Below, piece after piece: positions 5,254-14,617 of a DNA stretch of 24,685 nucleotides. The position numbers were made by a program, and so were the translations under genes. The first letter of the stretch is position 1. Each line of letters begins with the position of its first letter. Location of the stretch: positions 1 to 24,685 of the IMG/VR virus record IMGVR_UViG_3300022074_000356. The stretch is one strand, 5' to 3'. Under the pieces are notes generated by a model. That model did not search any database. It was not told where the DNA came from and saw only the letters and a list, made by a program, of their open reading frames with translations. Source of the DNA: a virus.

Positions 5254-6428
5254 AAGCTCCTCATCTCTCCAAAGTTTCTTCCGCCGGATACATTGGTCAA
5301 GAATTTGCCAAACCTAGTATCTTGAAATTCCCAGTAAACCTCATTGATGAAGTCTCCATCCTCGTCTGAGTAGTCCAAGACGATACTGTCATGGATGATA
5401 AAAGCTATCTTAGTCTTCTTTCCTTCGAGTATTTTTGATATGATTGTTGCCTTCTCCAATATCAGATCACTACAGGTGCTCTGCAAGAGATAGTTCAATG
5501 CGTGATACCTATCGCTCTCTATTTCTCTTTTGTAGTTAGTTTTTATGGACTTACCATTCCAATACTTGTTTACAAGTGCATCTCTGTCATAGAGTCTAGA
5601 AAGACGCTCGTCGCTTGAATTAGGATTATAAAGCCAAGAAAAAATCTTCTTCTTTGCTTCTTCTCTGGTTAAGTTTCCATTGAATAATTTGTGAGAGTTG
5701 AAATCATGCACATCACGACGAGGCTGATCAATGTTTAAAAGACCCAACATCACTCTCAATTCTGCTGCATTATAATCCAATTCAACAAACCATTGATTAT
5801 CTGGCTTGATAATCTTTCTGAACTTCTTATCCATTGTCAGGATTGGAAATGAATACTTCTCCGTGGTCAGTCGACCAGTCTTGGTTCCGAAAGGATTATA
5901 GTTTATGTGATGTTCTAGTGAGTTGATTTTCTTATAGAAGTCTTTTGTTCTGGTGTCTGCTAATTCATTATTGAGAACAGACAAGTCGATGTTTAGCTTC
6001 TGCTGCTTTATGTCTGTGGTGACCTTGGTAATGCTTAGGAGCGTATCATAGTTTTCTGGCTTCTCGTAATTTGCAAAGACGTGATCTGTAATTTTGTTTT
6101 TTAGCAAGCAGTATTCTTTAACAAAGCCCTCTGGAACAAGGTCGAAAAAGCAATGGTCGTTTAGCGATACCTTAGAGATTGCAAAGGATTTATAGAACGC
6201 TTTTAGCTTTTTCCAGATGCGGTCGTAGTCTTCTTTGAGTTCTGGTGGGCAGACTTTGCCAAGGTCTTCCCCATGACAATATATGTTAGCATACTCTATT
6301 TCCCGATCTTTTAGAAAGGAAGCATACTTCCAAGTGCGTGAACCGTCTTCTGGGATTTCTTTGAGTATCTCCCCATCGACGTAGACGCCTACGCACTTCT
6401 CTTTCTCATCTAAAGCTTGGAATAACAA
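5241..6428 (-). CDS. Family A DNA polymerase, polymerase domain only
   Basis: A 395-residue protein carrying the Pol I palm and fingers. Motifs: TGRLTTEKYSFPIL at 184-197; motif A DYNAAELR at 218-225 (catalytic Asp 218); motif B as R255-x3-K259-x3-F263-x3-Y267, the O-helix pattern; NYLLQSTCSDLI at 312-323; and motif C IIHDSIV at 344-350, with catalytic Asp 347 but Ser where HDE is usual. Phe 263 corresponds to the residue that in E. coli Pol I disfavours dideoxynucleotides. The roughly 170 residues before the palm are too short for a 3'-5' exonuclease domain and show no such motif, so proofreading, if any, must come from another protein. The called start is TTG, after a weak TAGG ribosome site 10 bases from the previous stop; an upstream start inside the previous gene is possible. 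Confidence 0.9.
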   Translation of the reverse strand: MLFQALDEKEKCVGVYVDGEILKEIPEDGSRTWKYASFLKDREIEYANIYCHGEDLGKVCPPELKEDYDRIWKKLKAFYKSFAISKVSLNDHCFFDLVPEGFVKEYCLLKNKITDHVFANYEKPENYDTLLSITKVTTDIKQQKLNIDLSVLNNELADTRTKDFYKKINSLEHHINYNPFGTKTGRLTTEKYSFPILTMDKKFRKIIKPDNQWFVELDYNAAELRVMLGLLNIDQPRRDVHDFNSHKLFNGNLTREEAKKKIFSWLYNPNSSDERLSRLYDRDALVNKYWNGKSIKTNYKREIESDRYHALNYLLQSTCSDLILEKATIISKILEGKKTKIAFIIHDSIVLDYSDEDGDFINEVYWEFQDTRFGKFLTNVSGGRNFGEMRSLWIY

Positions 6429-6438
6429 TATAAACCTA

Positions 6439-7917
6439 TTAGTAGTGTTGTTTCAAATATAATTGAATATACCCTAAAGCTTCAGCGCTGTCAATAGTAA
6501 AATACAAATTTTCTATCTTTTTCATATTGGCTCTGATCTTTGCCTCTGGTAGATCGATTTTCATCTCTTTGAGTCTTATCATGAAGTATAACTTGAGAAA
6601 AGTCAACATTTCATATTCTTCATTATAATCAGCCTCGCCAATCGGTATTCTTCCAATGGTAATCTTTCTGGTTCGACGAGGACCACAAGGTACCTGCCTG
6701 TAGGCATAAGGAAGTGTTGTTACATATTTGTTGTAATAATCATAGATTAGGTTTTTTAATCGAATTACATCCAGTCCAGACACCTCATTGAAATATGAAT
6801 CGAACATTCTGTCCCTTGAGAATGGCACTGGAGTTGCGCTGACCTTTAAGTCGTGTGTGTGCTTTTGAACTCCTAGGGCAACTCCGTCTAGGTAATCCCA
6901 GCCCTGCGCTTCTTGTACAACAAAGTTGATTATTTGATGCCTATGATTATCCTTGCCGGGATTAAATGGGTTTTCAATCACTGTAGTGAAGCCGTTACCG
7001 TACTCGTCTATCTCATATTCGTGAATGTGTGTGCCTTTAGCAGTTGTCAATATTGAATTGTTAGTAGAAGGGCCAACCCACTCTTTTGTCGACTCATTTG
7101 TTTCTCCATTTCTGATAACTGACAAGAGGTTCTTTAAGCCCTCTTCTGCATATGCGATCATCTTTGGAGAGCCTAGGTTAGCCACTAGGCGGTAAGGCAA
7201 GTTCTTATCTACCAAGAATCCAAACTTGGCTGCTGTCATAGCATATGTTTTGAAGTTGACATTGTTGACATACTTCCTGAACAGATCATAACCATCGGAT
7301 CTATTCTCCGAGCCTATCTCAATACACAAACCAGAAGACCTAGGTCCTATGAACCCATACTGTATCAAGCCTTCGGTTGTAAATGGTATCGTGTCTATAA
7401 TATTTCCGATATAAAAGTTAAAGAATAACTCCATAAAGTCTTCAATGTTCGTAATTTGTGCATGCCTATTCTGATCTTTCAGGACCTTTGTAGCAAAAGC
7501 ATTGTAATTTTTTTCATCTAGACTGGCTTGGATCTCTCCGTAATCTTTCCAAGCAGCAGCTATACTAACTCTTTTTTTAAAGACTCCTTCATCGTCTGCG
7601 AGCTTACTTCGCAGATTCAAGTTCATATATAACTCGAAGTCACGAAAGGCGTTGGCGACAAAATTAAGAACAAAAACATTTGTGTTATTGTCATCCTTGA
7701 TTTGTTTTAAGTATGCGGGATCTGGTACAATGAAGTTCTTTCTTTGGTCCATCAGACCATAATATCTATCCCTCTTGGTCCAGAAGTCTATTGGCTCTGG
7801 CTGTCCGCTGCCCTTTGGATACAACTTTTCAAACTTTTTCCTCTCTTCAAAAAATTCACTTGGAGACAGGCTATTGTTTAGATAAGGATTTTCTTTGTAC
7901 TTCTTATAATTGCTCAC
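6439..7917 (-). CDS. Virion structural protein with three His-x-His motifs
   Basis: A 492-residue protein beginning at GTG that overlaps the stop of the hub gene (GTGA), with an AGAGGA ribosome site. N-terminal residues 1-75 are charged; the middle (about 80-260) looks globular. Residues 295-360 contain HIH (297-299), HRH (325-327) and HTH (353-355), each at the edge of a short beta-like segment (EYEIDEYGNGF; QIINFVVQ; DLKV). His-x-His pairs bind Fe or Zn in several phage tail tips, for example T4 gp12. I recall similar repeated motifs in uncharacterised structural proteins of marine T4-like phages. Being last in the baseplate gene run, a baseplate or fibre-associated role is likely. No specific T4 counterpart was recognised. 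Confidence 0.72.
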   Translation of the reverse strand: MSNYKKYKENPYLNNSLSPSEFFEERKKFEKLYPKGSGQPEPIDFWTKRDRYYGLMDQRKNFIVPDPAYLKQIKDDNNTNVFVLNFVANAFRDFELYMNLNLRSKLADDEGVFKKRVSIAAAWKDYGEIQASLDEKNYNAFATKVLKDQNRHAQITNIEDFMELFFNFYIGNIIDTIPFTTEGLIQYGFIGPRSSGLCIEIGSENRSDGYDLFRKYVNNVNFKTYAMTAAKFGFLVDKNLPYRLVANLGSPKMIAYAEEGLKNLLSVIRNGETNESTKEWVGPSTNNSILTTAKGTHIHEYEIDEYGNGFTTVIENPFNPGKDNHRHQIINFVVQEAQGWDYLDGVALGVQKHTHDLKVSATPVPFSRDRMFDSYFNEVSGLDVIRLKNLIYDYYNKYVTTLPYAYRQVPCGPRRTRKITIGRIPIGEADYNEEYEMLTFLKLYFMIRLKEMKIDLPEAKIRANMKKIENLYFTIDSAEALGYIQLYLKQHY

Positions 7918-10823
7918 GGTTCAAGATCCTCTTTTCCGGCTAGGCTTTGATCTGTGCTTTGGTTAGGGTTCTCAGGGATGATAGCGAGTATCTCGTCAGT
8001 GCTTATTTTTTGTCCGGGAGACCTTACTACATTCGTGGTTGGGTTGGTAGTGAGACCAGACTGCCAAGCAGCTTCAATTTTTGTCTCCCACTCTCCTCCC
8101 GAGTCGTATGTACTTGACACGCCTGTTATTAGATAGTACCCTCCAAGACCTAATTCAGCCGAAATATTGCGACCATTCTCCCCCATCACACCAACTGCTG
8201 GCTTTATGGCAATTATCTTGCCGGGAGCGAAAAGATTATTTCCATCCATTGTCACGTTAGCGTTGAATACGTTCCACAGTTCAAGATTTCTGTCATCCCC
8301 CTCTTGATTCATATATCTATCGACCATCATCTCCCGCTGACCGGGTTGCTTTACTTTTTGGAATTGAATTGCCCTAGTTATATCTGTTCTGCCGTTTATT
8401 GGAGACCTCGGGTTGTCGCTATTGGAACCTCCGAAGTTAAAATGATAGACACCATTTGCATAATCCTCGTCAGTGCTTTGCCCTATGCCAGACAGGACTT
8501 TATTCTGAGCGCCATGAACCAACATATAACTCCAGACCTTGTTGGATATTGCAACTTCAGTTGCGCCCTTCATTGTTTTATAATAACTTGGTGCCAGTGC
8601 TTGAGAAAAAGCTTCAACAGTTTGTGGATTGGATAAATTAATTCGTCCTTTAATGCCTGATCCTGCCTGCGTAGCGGTCTTAACTGCTTCAACTGGGGAC
8701 TGAGAGGATAGGCTGTCAACATATCCAAAGTCTAGCCTATTGGTTGAGAGTAACTGAGTTGTCTTTGCTGACACTGTGTGTTGTGTAGCTACACCTCCGA
8801 CAGCTTTGTTCAAAGCGGGTACAGCTAGTTGATTAACTACTCCGTTTAGAAAGTCCATAAATTGTAACTTTGTTATTCCCTTATCAACAATTGTGGCGGC
8901 AAAGAACTGTGAAAAATATTCTAAACTTACCGGAATGTCTGCGAAATTAACTGAAGTTGGGAATCTAAAAGAGCCGAATGCAGATGGTAGATTGCTCATT
9001 GGATTGAAACTGTCTATGTAGGAAAAGTTACCCAACATCACTCCAAATTTGTCGTCACGCATTTTTTTGTGCAAATCACCTAAGTCCATAACAGCATCAA
9101 TTAAATCTCCAAGAAACACAAAGTGTACCTGATATTTATCTCGGGTCTTCCCTGCTGTTGCGGCTCCTAGCTTTTTGTTTAGCCCTTCAGCAATCACTAT
9201 CTTTGCTTTCTCTTCCGCTGTCTTATCTTCTTCCGTCTTTAAGACAGTAGCTATGGCTATTTCAAGCTGCGTTTCAAGCCCGCTTATGTCAATAGATGAC
9301 TTTTTCATCTTCTTGGAAGCGTTCAAAGATCTCTGATTTGCCAGAAACAAGGCTGCGCTCTCAGCACTATCATCTTTTCCTAGTTCTTCATAGGCTTGCT
9401 TCACATATTTTAGATACTCTTTGGAGTACATTATTAACTTTGATCTTTCTATCTCTATATGGTATATCTTTTTCTTCTTATGGATCTGCTCCATAACCCT
9501 AGCATACCGTTGAACTTTATTACTATATTGTATTCTTAGTCTTTCTTGGGCTACCTCTTCTTCGATGTCGCTTAAGGTTTCGTCTAGGGCTGCGATTGAT
9601 TGTTTTGTCTCCCTTATATCCGACTTCAAGTCGTCTGTTCCGCGAATTCTACTATTTATATCGGCTGCCTCGTCTGAAGCGAGCCATTTTATTCTTGCAA
9701 AGCTTCCGGGTTCAGTCCCCCCATACCGTCTTCTTTGTTTTAAAGCAGCATCCGTTATCTCGTTTCTGGCAATAATCTCTCTTTCTATGGATTCTATTTT
9801 GGATTTCAATGTCGCTTTTGCACTTATTCTTGCAGCCTTCTTCTCACTTAGCGGGGATGATTTAATCTTTGAATCTACCTCGGCCTTTGTTATAATATTT
9901 TTAAAATTTGCAAATATGTCATAATCAAGGGTTTCTGATTGGCGCTCCATAAAAGAGAAGTAACTAAGTGTTAGCTCCATCTCTCCATTTTCTAATATGT
10001 TAAGGTCATAATCCTGCATCTCCAACAACAAGCTAATGTTGTTTACCTCTACGGCTGCATTGGCAACATCGCTGATAAAATCAGTTGACAAATCCCTACT
10101 AGCCAGTCCTTCAATAACATTTTTAGAAGGAGGGGTATAGCCTATATCAAGCCTCAAAGAGTATGTTTCATACTGGTCTCCAGAAACTATTCTCGATATG
10201 GGTCTTCTGCCGTTGGCTCTTCTAATTAAATCCACATATTGAAATGTTTGATCTGGTTCTAGCGAGTCTTTCATAATGTCTATTGTTGGAAAGTCATGAC
10301 CAATGACTGAGGGGTCAGAAAACTTCAATTGTATTTGAACTTCAACCAACCTTCCTGAGCCGAAAGCAGTCTGGTCTTTTAGATCCCAATTTATATTCAT
10401 CAAGCCCACACTCTTGTAAGCTGCGTCAAGCACTCCGGGGGTTAAGATATTATTTTTTAACTCCTCACCGAGCAAAGGGATGCGGAGAACCTTTTCAGCT
10501 TTGCCGCTGTTATTTCTGACAATCTTATAAAGCTTGAAGTATGGATTCAAGGTGCTCCTCAGTGCTGGAATTCCTCCGAAGTCGACGTACTCTCTTGCTC
10601 TAGATCCCTTAGAATAGATCTTTGACACAGTCAGAGATGGGTCTTTATCCTCCACCAAGGTCAGGTTAGAAAAGCCTTGAGGATTTATCTTTTTAGCTTT
10701 GGCTGCATACGTTGGAAGGTTGTTGAGCAAGATATTTTGACCTGCTTCAATAAAGTCCACCTTTGCATCTGCTGAAGATAATAGCTGATTTGCTTTTTCT
10801 AATATTTTATCTCTTTTTGCCAT
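7914..10823 (-). CDS. Probable baseplate hub / large virion structural protein
   Basis: A 969-residue protein with three visible parts. Residues about 1-320 look beta-rich (YVDFGGIPALRSTLNPYFKL; VEVQIQLKF). Residues about 325-560 are highly charged and helical with coiled-coil character (LKSKIESIEREIIARNEI; DIEEEVAQERLRIQ). Residues about 570-925 are globular, and the end GGYYLITGVSSTYDSGGEWE (894-913) resembles the last beta strands of gp27/gpD-type tail hub proteins, where this pattern precedes the short disordered tail seen here. It sits after the tape measure, tube-cap and LysM-like genes, the usual hub location. It is far longer than T4 gp27 (391 residues). Hub identity is inferred from the C-terminal pattern and position; a wedge or other baseplate protein is possible. 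Confidence 0.62.
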   Translation of the reverse strand: MAKRDKILEKANQLLSSADAKVDFIEAGQNILLNNLPTYAAKAKKINPQGFSNLTLVEDKDPSLTVSKIYSKGSRAREYVDFGGIPALRSTLNPYFKLYKIVRNNSGKAEKVLRIPLLGEELKNNILTPGVLDAAYKSVGLMNINWDLKDQTAFGSGRLVEVQIQLKFSDPSVIGHDFPTIDIMKDSLEPDQTFQYVDLIRRANGRRPISRIVSGDQYETYSLRLDIGYTPPSKNVIEGLASRDLSTDFISDVANAAVEVNNISLLLEMQDYDLNILENGEMELTLSYFSFMERQSETLDYDIFANFKNIITKAEVDSKIKSSPLSEKKAARISAKATLKSKIESIEREIIARNEITDAALKQRRRYGGTEPGSFARIKWLASDEAADINSRIRGTDDLKSDIRETKQSIAALDETLSDIEEEVAQERLRIQYSNKVQRYARVMEQIHKKKKIYHIEIERSKLIMYSKEYLKYVKQAYEELGKDDSAESAALFLANQRSLNASKKMKKSSIDISGLETQLEIAIATVLKTEEDKTAEEKAKIVIAEGLNKKLGAATAGKTRDKYQVHFVFLGDLIDAVMDLGDLHKKMRDDKFGVMLGNFSYIDSFNPMSNLPSAFGSFRFPTSVNFADIPVSLEYFSQFFAATIVDKGITKLQFMDFLNGVVNQLAVPALNKAVGGVATQHTVSAKTTQLLSTNRLDFGYVDSLSSQSPVEAVKTATQAGSGIKGRINLSNPQTVEAFSQALAPSYYKTMKGATEVAISNKVWSYMLVHGAQNKVLSGIGQSTDEDYANGVYHFNFGGSNSDNPRSPINGRTDITRAIQFQKVKQPGQREMMVDRYMNQEGDDRNLELWNVFNANVTMDGNNLFAPGKIIAIKPAVGVMGENGRNISAELGLGGYYLITGVSSTYDSGGEWETKIEAAWQSGLTTNPTTNVVRSPGQKISTDEILAIIPENPNQSTDQSLAGKEDLEP

Positions 10824-10827
10824 TACT

Positions 10828-11169
10828 TTACCTAACGTTATAGTAGTCTAATAATCTTTCTAGTGGATATGGTATAAAAATAACATCACCATATTCTAAA
10901 TCAGCTTCTGTTGGTTTTAAATTAAAAAAAGCAATTGCCCACCAGTACGATGAATCTCCATAGAATTCACTTGCTAGCTTGTAGTAATGATCGCCCGTCT
11001 TCCAAATATGCTTTGTGACTTTGAGTTTGGCAATCTGCTCTGGCGTAGGATAAGACAAGCGCCCAGTGGCATACTGATTGATGGACTTGACTCCCCTCTT
11101 CTCAAATACAGACCCGTAGCTTGAGAGGCTGTTTTTAAATTTAAGTCTATCTTCGTATCTATCCGCCAT
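10828..11169 (-). CDS. gp53: LysM-like baseplate protein (gp53-like)
   Basis: A 113-residue protein. The N-terminal half is basic and polar. Residues about 50-105 form a LysM-like module: HIWKTGDHYYKLASEFYGDS, then YWWAIAFFNLKP and YGDVIFIPYPLERLL, matching the pattern of gp53 baseplate wedge proteins and of small LysM proteins in contractile tails. LysM modules in tails usually act in assembly and attachment to the hub or tube, rather than in free peptidoglycan hydrolysis. The gene starts two bases after the upstream stop and ends five bases before the hub start, so the three are probably co-translated. It is shorter than T4 gp53 (196 residues), which leaves room for it being another LysM tail protein. 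Confidence 0.7.
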   Translation of the reverse strand: MADRYEDRLKFKNSLSSYGSVFEKRGVKSINQYATGRLSYPTPEQIAKLKVTKHIWKTGDHYYKLASEFYGDSSYWWAIAFFNLKPTEADLEYGDVIFIPYPLERLLDYYNVR

Positions 11170-11171
11170 TG

Positions 11172-11957
11172 TTAACTTCCTCCTCCCGGTTGGAGCACAT
11201 CGCTAGTCCCCTCGCTACCTTGCACACCTGTACTGACCTGCGCTTCTTTCTGTTCTTTTTCGCTGGTGCCGTTCCCCCCTGTTGGCACGGGGACGGTATC
11301 TTCGGCAGTAGGATTAACATTTGGATCCCGCTCCTGAATACCGTAGGGGAAGGCAGCAAATTCCTCATTTCCATTTTGGTAGTCTTGCTGATCATATCCC
11401 AAGCTGTCCGTATGCAGGACTTCAAAACTAAGATTGATAGTTATATTCTTGGGGTATGCGTTGCCTGCATTGTCAAAAAATACAGCATCCTGTAAGTCAT
11501 GATCCAAGCTAACCTCCTTCAAGTACCCGTTGAGTGGACCGCCTGCGCCGTTTGATATCAGATTCATTAGCTTAAGCTTAACGAATGGTCTAATCATTTG
11601 TCCATCACCATTGTAAGCAGGATAAGTAAAAGAAACTAGCTTTGCAGCCTGTGCCATATTTCTCTGTGCTGCTTTGTTACTCTCTGCAATCAACATTAAG
11701 CCAGTGCTGATTGATCTGATAGTGTTTGAATAAGAAGCAATGTTGTCCATCTTTCCGATTGCCATTGTTTCTGACCAATTGGACTTGAAGCTATCCGAAA
11801 AGCTGGTTATGACTCCAGAGTTGAAATCAACAAAAGCAGTTGGTGTCACTCCAAAATACTCCACACTTAGTAGCTTGCCACTGTAATAGCCAGTAAATGA
11901 CCTACCGTAAGAGGGCTTAAGGTCATTATTTTTGTTTTGATCAAGAAATTTAACCAC
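11172..11957 (-). CDS. Probable baseplate tube-cap / tail tube initiator protein (gp48/gp54-like)
   Basis: A 261-residue protein starting at GTG, with a strong AAAGGAGGA ribosome site overlapping the end of the tape-measure region. Residues about 95-190 contain RPFVKLKLMNLI, GYLKEVSLDHDL and a YPKNITINLSFEVLHTDSLG segment, a pattern of strands typical of tube-like and tube-initiating baseplate proteins. The last roughly 65 residues are low complexity and rich in Gly, Pro, Thr and Glu (ending VLQPGGGS), probably disordered. It lies between the tape measure and the LysM/hub genes, where T4-like phages encode gp48 and gp54. The first residues (RSFTGYYSGKLL) are not diagnostic. The exact T4 counterpart is uncertain. 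Confidence 0.52.
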   Translation of the reverse strand: MVKFLDQNKNNDLKPSYGRSFTGYYSGKLLSVEYFGVTPTAFVDFNSGVITSFSDSFKSNWSETMAIGKMDNIASYSNTIRSISTGLMLIAESNKAAQRNMAQAAKLVSFTYPAYNGDGQMIRPFVKLKLMNLISNGAGGPLNGYLKEVSLDHDLQDAVFFDNAGNAYPKNITINLSFEVLHTDSLGYDQQDYQNGNEEFAAFPYGIQERDPNVNPTAEDTVPVPTGGNGTSEKEQKEAQVSTGVQGSEGTSDVLQPGGGS

Positions 11958-11971
11958 TTACAGATCCTCCT

Positions 11972-14605
11972 TTAGGTTATTGCCAACTTTCTATCAACCA
12001 CCGCAACAACAGCTTGCCCCATCTTTCTCTTGTCTAACTCGACAGTAACATTGATGTCCTTATCGGATGGTCGCGCTAGCACTTCTGCTACTTTTTCTAG
12101 TGCGACTATAAGTCTTTCAGGTACTTGACCTCCGCCCATAGCGCCCATTACATCTGCAACTGGTCCACCGGGCTTTGCTGCTATAAGTTGATCTTGCCTA
12201 TTGATTGGGGTGATCTTGGTGCTCTGTCCGTCGTTCTGGATGACAGCATCATTAACAGGCTCGGCTATTGAAAAACCTTGGTTGTCGGCTGCGGCACTGA
12301 AGTCCATTCCTGAGCCTGCACTAGATCCGCCCATGGTCGCGCCTTCATAAGTTCCATACGCTCCAGCGATAGCTACCCCAACAGCGGTAGCAGCCATTGC
12401 ATATGCACCCAAGGCTGCGGGTGCGAATAGACCTGCTGCTGCTGCTGTTTTGGCTGCCCCGAGCAAGAAATAAGCTGCAATTGCCCCGCCGAGTCCAACT
12501 ACGAGAGATGCGGTAATTTTCGCAGCCTTCTCAGACATCCCCATATATTTTGTAAGGAAACCGGAGCCCATCTCTATAGCCTGTGATGCGGCACTAAAAC
12601 CCATCGAAAGACCGCCGACTACGACTGATAAAGCGCCGATTCCTCCTTTTAATTTGTCTACGGCGGAAAGGTTGGTGCTAGTAATATCTGTGTTGTCTGA
12701 CAAAACTTCACTAAGATTTTCTAATTCTGGGGCGGCTGCTTCGGCTGCTTCCCCGATATCTCCTATCGCGCTAGCCTGCTCTTCGGTAGGTCCTCCCGGA
12801 TAACTTGATGCCGCCTCTGCCATGGCTGAAAGTCCAGCGGCTGCTGGTCCTGTGTTTAGGGCTATCTGCTGAATTGCTGCTGCTGCTTCCTTTATCGTTT
12901 CGGTCAATTTCTTTGCTGCTTTTCTAGCTTGAATCTTTGCGTATATAAAAGCAGCAAAAGAACCTGCGGCTACGACAGCCAATATAGGACCCAAAATTTT
13001 TATATTATTAGCAAGAAATTGAATCCCGGTGGAGAGACCACTTATCAAAGGCTCGAATATTGTAACTAGACCCTGAAGACCTGCCATTAGTTTATCTATT
13101 GCTGGAACTGCATCTTTAACAATATCGTCGATTGTTCTCGTCTCTTTGTTGAATTCTTCTTGGCTGCTAACTGTTCCATCGAAAACAGCACCTAGAGATT
13201 GAACCTCGATCCCAAACTGCTTTGCCAAGAACTGCTGCTCTCTGAAGTTTAGTTCATTGAAAGATTTGCCTGCGGCTGCGAACCCCTTCTGGAGTTCTTT
13301 AACCTGAGCGAATGGACCTTCGGCTGCTGCCATAACAACATCGAACGTATTAACGAAGGATCCACCCAAGGTCAAGTTAAGAGAGGCAATTTTGCCAGCA
13401 GCTTCATCAAATTCATCAAAGCCTTCTCCAATAGAAAAGAGTGTGTTCCCTAGCTCACCAATATCAAGACCGAGCCTTTTGGCTTCCATGGCTGTTTGGC
13501 GGAAGATCTCTGGTCCTCTCTTACCGAAAAGAGCTAGCCTAGGCTGCAATTGTTGAAATGCCGAGTTGTAATCGTTGAATGGGATCCCCAATGCATCAGC
13601 AGTTGTTATGAAGCTTTCAATTTCTTTCTCGCTTTGTCCAACGCTCATACCAATAGTGGCCGTTAGAAATTTGAAATTGTCTGCTGTTGTGGTCCCAGAG
13701 ACACCCAGCTTTTGCATTTTTGCCGTTAGTTCCCCAACGCTTTTTTGCTGCGTATCACTTAAAGTTGTAAAGTCAACAAAGTCCTGTTGCAACGCATTAA
13801 AGGCACTCCCAACCTCGCTCATAGAAATTCCCATCTCTTGTAGATTTTGTTGAGAATTCAAAAGCGTAGTGCTAACATCTCGCCCACCACCAGCAATCCC
13901 GGCAAAGCTAGATGTCAACTTATCTGTTTCGACTGTCAGAAGAATTACATCTTCAACAAAACTAGCTGCAAGATTTGAAAAAGAAAATAATTCTAGAGCA
14001 GTGGACTTCATACCCTCAAGCATCCCCGAGATGCCATCTGCCCCATCACCAAGACTATTTACTAGTCTAGCTGTCGCTGATTGTTGCTTGTTTGTAATAC
14101 CCAAAAGACCAACTGCATTGGAAAAAATCTTGTTTCCAGCATCAATGCCTCTAATTTTTTCTGCATTGGTTTTTTGTGTCAAAGTGAACTGAGCTTCAAG
14201 GCTAGCTAAAATCAGATCGTTTATCTTTTTTTGTTCGCCGTCAGCGCCAAGAGATCGCTCTTTGGCCTTAAGTATTTCTTCAATGGTAGCTACTTGGCTT
14301 CTATAGTTGTCTAGGGTGATTCGACCTCTAGCCTTCTCTTCCTCTAGGGATTTTAGTAGTGTCTTTCTAGAGTTATTTATTTGTTCAGTAGTTTCATATT
14401 CTTGCTTAATTAAATCTAGAAACTCTTGAGATTGGCGTTGCTGGGCGTCATAAACATTTATTAATTCTTGCGCCTTAGACAGTTCTTCCCCTTTAAGCCT
14501 AGTCATTTTGGCTTGAAACTCAACTTGCTTTTCTAGGGCTAGATTGGTCTTTTCAACCAAATCCTCTAGTTCAGCTTGCTGTTGTGGGGTTTTCTCATCT
14601 GCCAT
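11972..14605 (-). CDS. Tail tape measure protein
   Basis: An 877-residue protein with classic tape-measure features. Residues about 1-160 are charged, helical coiled coil (LEDLVEKTNLALEKQVEFQA). A long Ala/Gly/Ser-rich middle follows. Two strongly hydrophobic stretches appear at about 528-560 (ILGPILAVVAAGSFAAFIYA) and 692-755 (VVGLGGAIAAYFLLGAAKTA and following). A short C-terminal domain reads DINVTVELDKRKMGQAVVAV. It would fill the tail tube, set its length, and enter or contact the host membrane on ejection. At about 1.5 angstrom per residue, the usual rule for this family, the tail would be near 130 nm. It starts 12 bases after the 109-residue gene and is followed by baseplate genes, as expected. 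It plays the role of T4 gp29 without obvious sequence similarity. Confidence 0.87.
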   Translation of the reverse strand: MADEKTPQQQAELEDLVEKTNLALEKQVEFQAKMTRLKGEELSKAQELINVYDAQQRQSQEFLDLIKQEYETTEQINNSRKTLLKSLEEEKARGRITLDNYRSQVATIEEILKAKERSLGADGEQKKINDLILASLEAQFTLTQKTNAEKIRGIDAGNKIFSNAVGLLGITNKQQSATARLVNSLGDGADGISGMLEGMKSTALELFSFSNLAASFVEDVILLTVETDKLTSSFAGIAGGGRDVSTTLLNSQQNLQEMGISMSEVGSAFNALQQDFVDFTTLSDTQQKSVGELTAKMQKLGVSGTTTADNFKFLTATIGMSVGQSEKEIESFITTADALGIPFNDYNSAFQQLQPRLALFGKRGPEIFRQTAMEAKRLGLDIGELGNTLFSIGEGFDEFDEAAGKIASLNLTLGGSFVNTFDVVMAAAEGPFAQVKELQKGFAAAGKSFNELNFREQQFLAKQFGIEVQSLGAVFDGTVSSQEEFNKETRTIDDIVKDAVPAIDKLMAGLQGLVTIFEPLISGLSTGIQFLANNIKILGPILAVVAAGSFAAFIYAKIQARKAAKKLTETIKEAAAAIQQIALNTGPAAAGLSAMAEAASSYPGGPTEEQASAIGDIGEAAEAAAPELENLSEVLSDNTDITSTNLSAVDKLKGGIGALSVVVGGLSMGFSAASQAIEMGSGFLTKYMGMSEKAAKITASLVVGLGGAIAAYFLLGAAKTAAAAGLFAPAALGAYAMAATAVGVAIAGAYGTYEGATMGGSSAGSGMDFSAAADNQGFSIAEPVNDAVIQNDGQSTKITPINRQDQLIAAKPGGPVADVMGAMGGGQVPERLIVALEKVAEVLARPSDKDINVTVELDKRKMGQAVVAVVDRKLAIT

Positions 14606-14617
14606 TTAGGTTTATTC

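Noticed and set aside
9565-9924. Plus-strand ORF of 119 codons within the hub gene
   Set aside because: It is antisense to the charged coiled-coil part of a strong structural gene, shows no ribosome site or recognisable domain, and is typical of a shadow frame.
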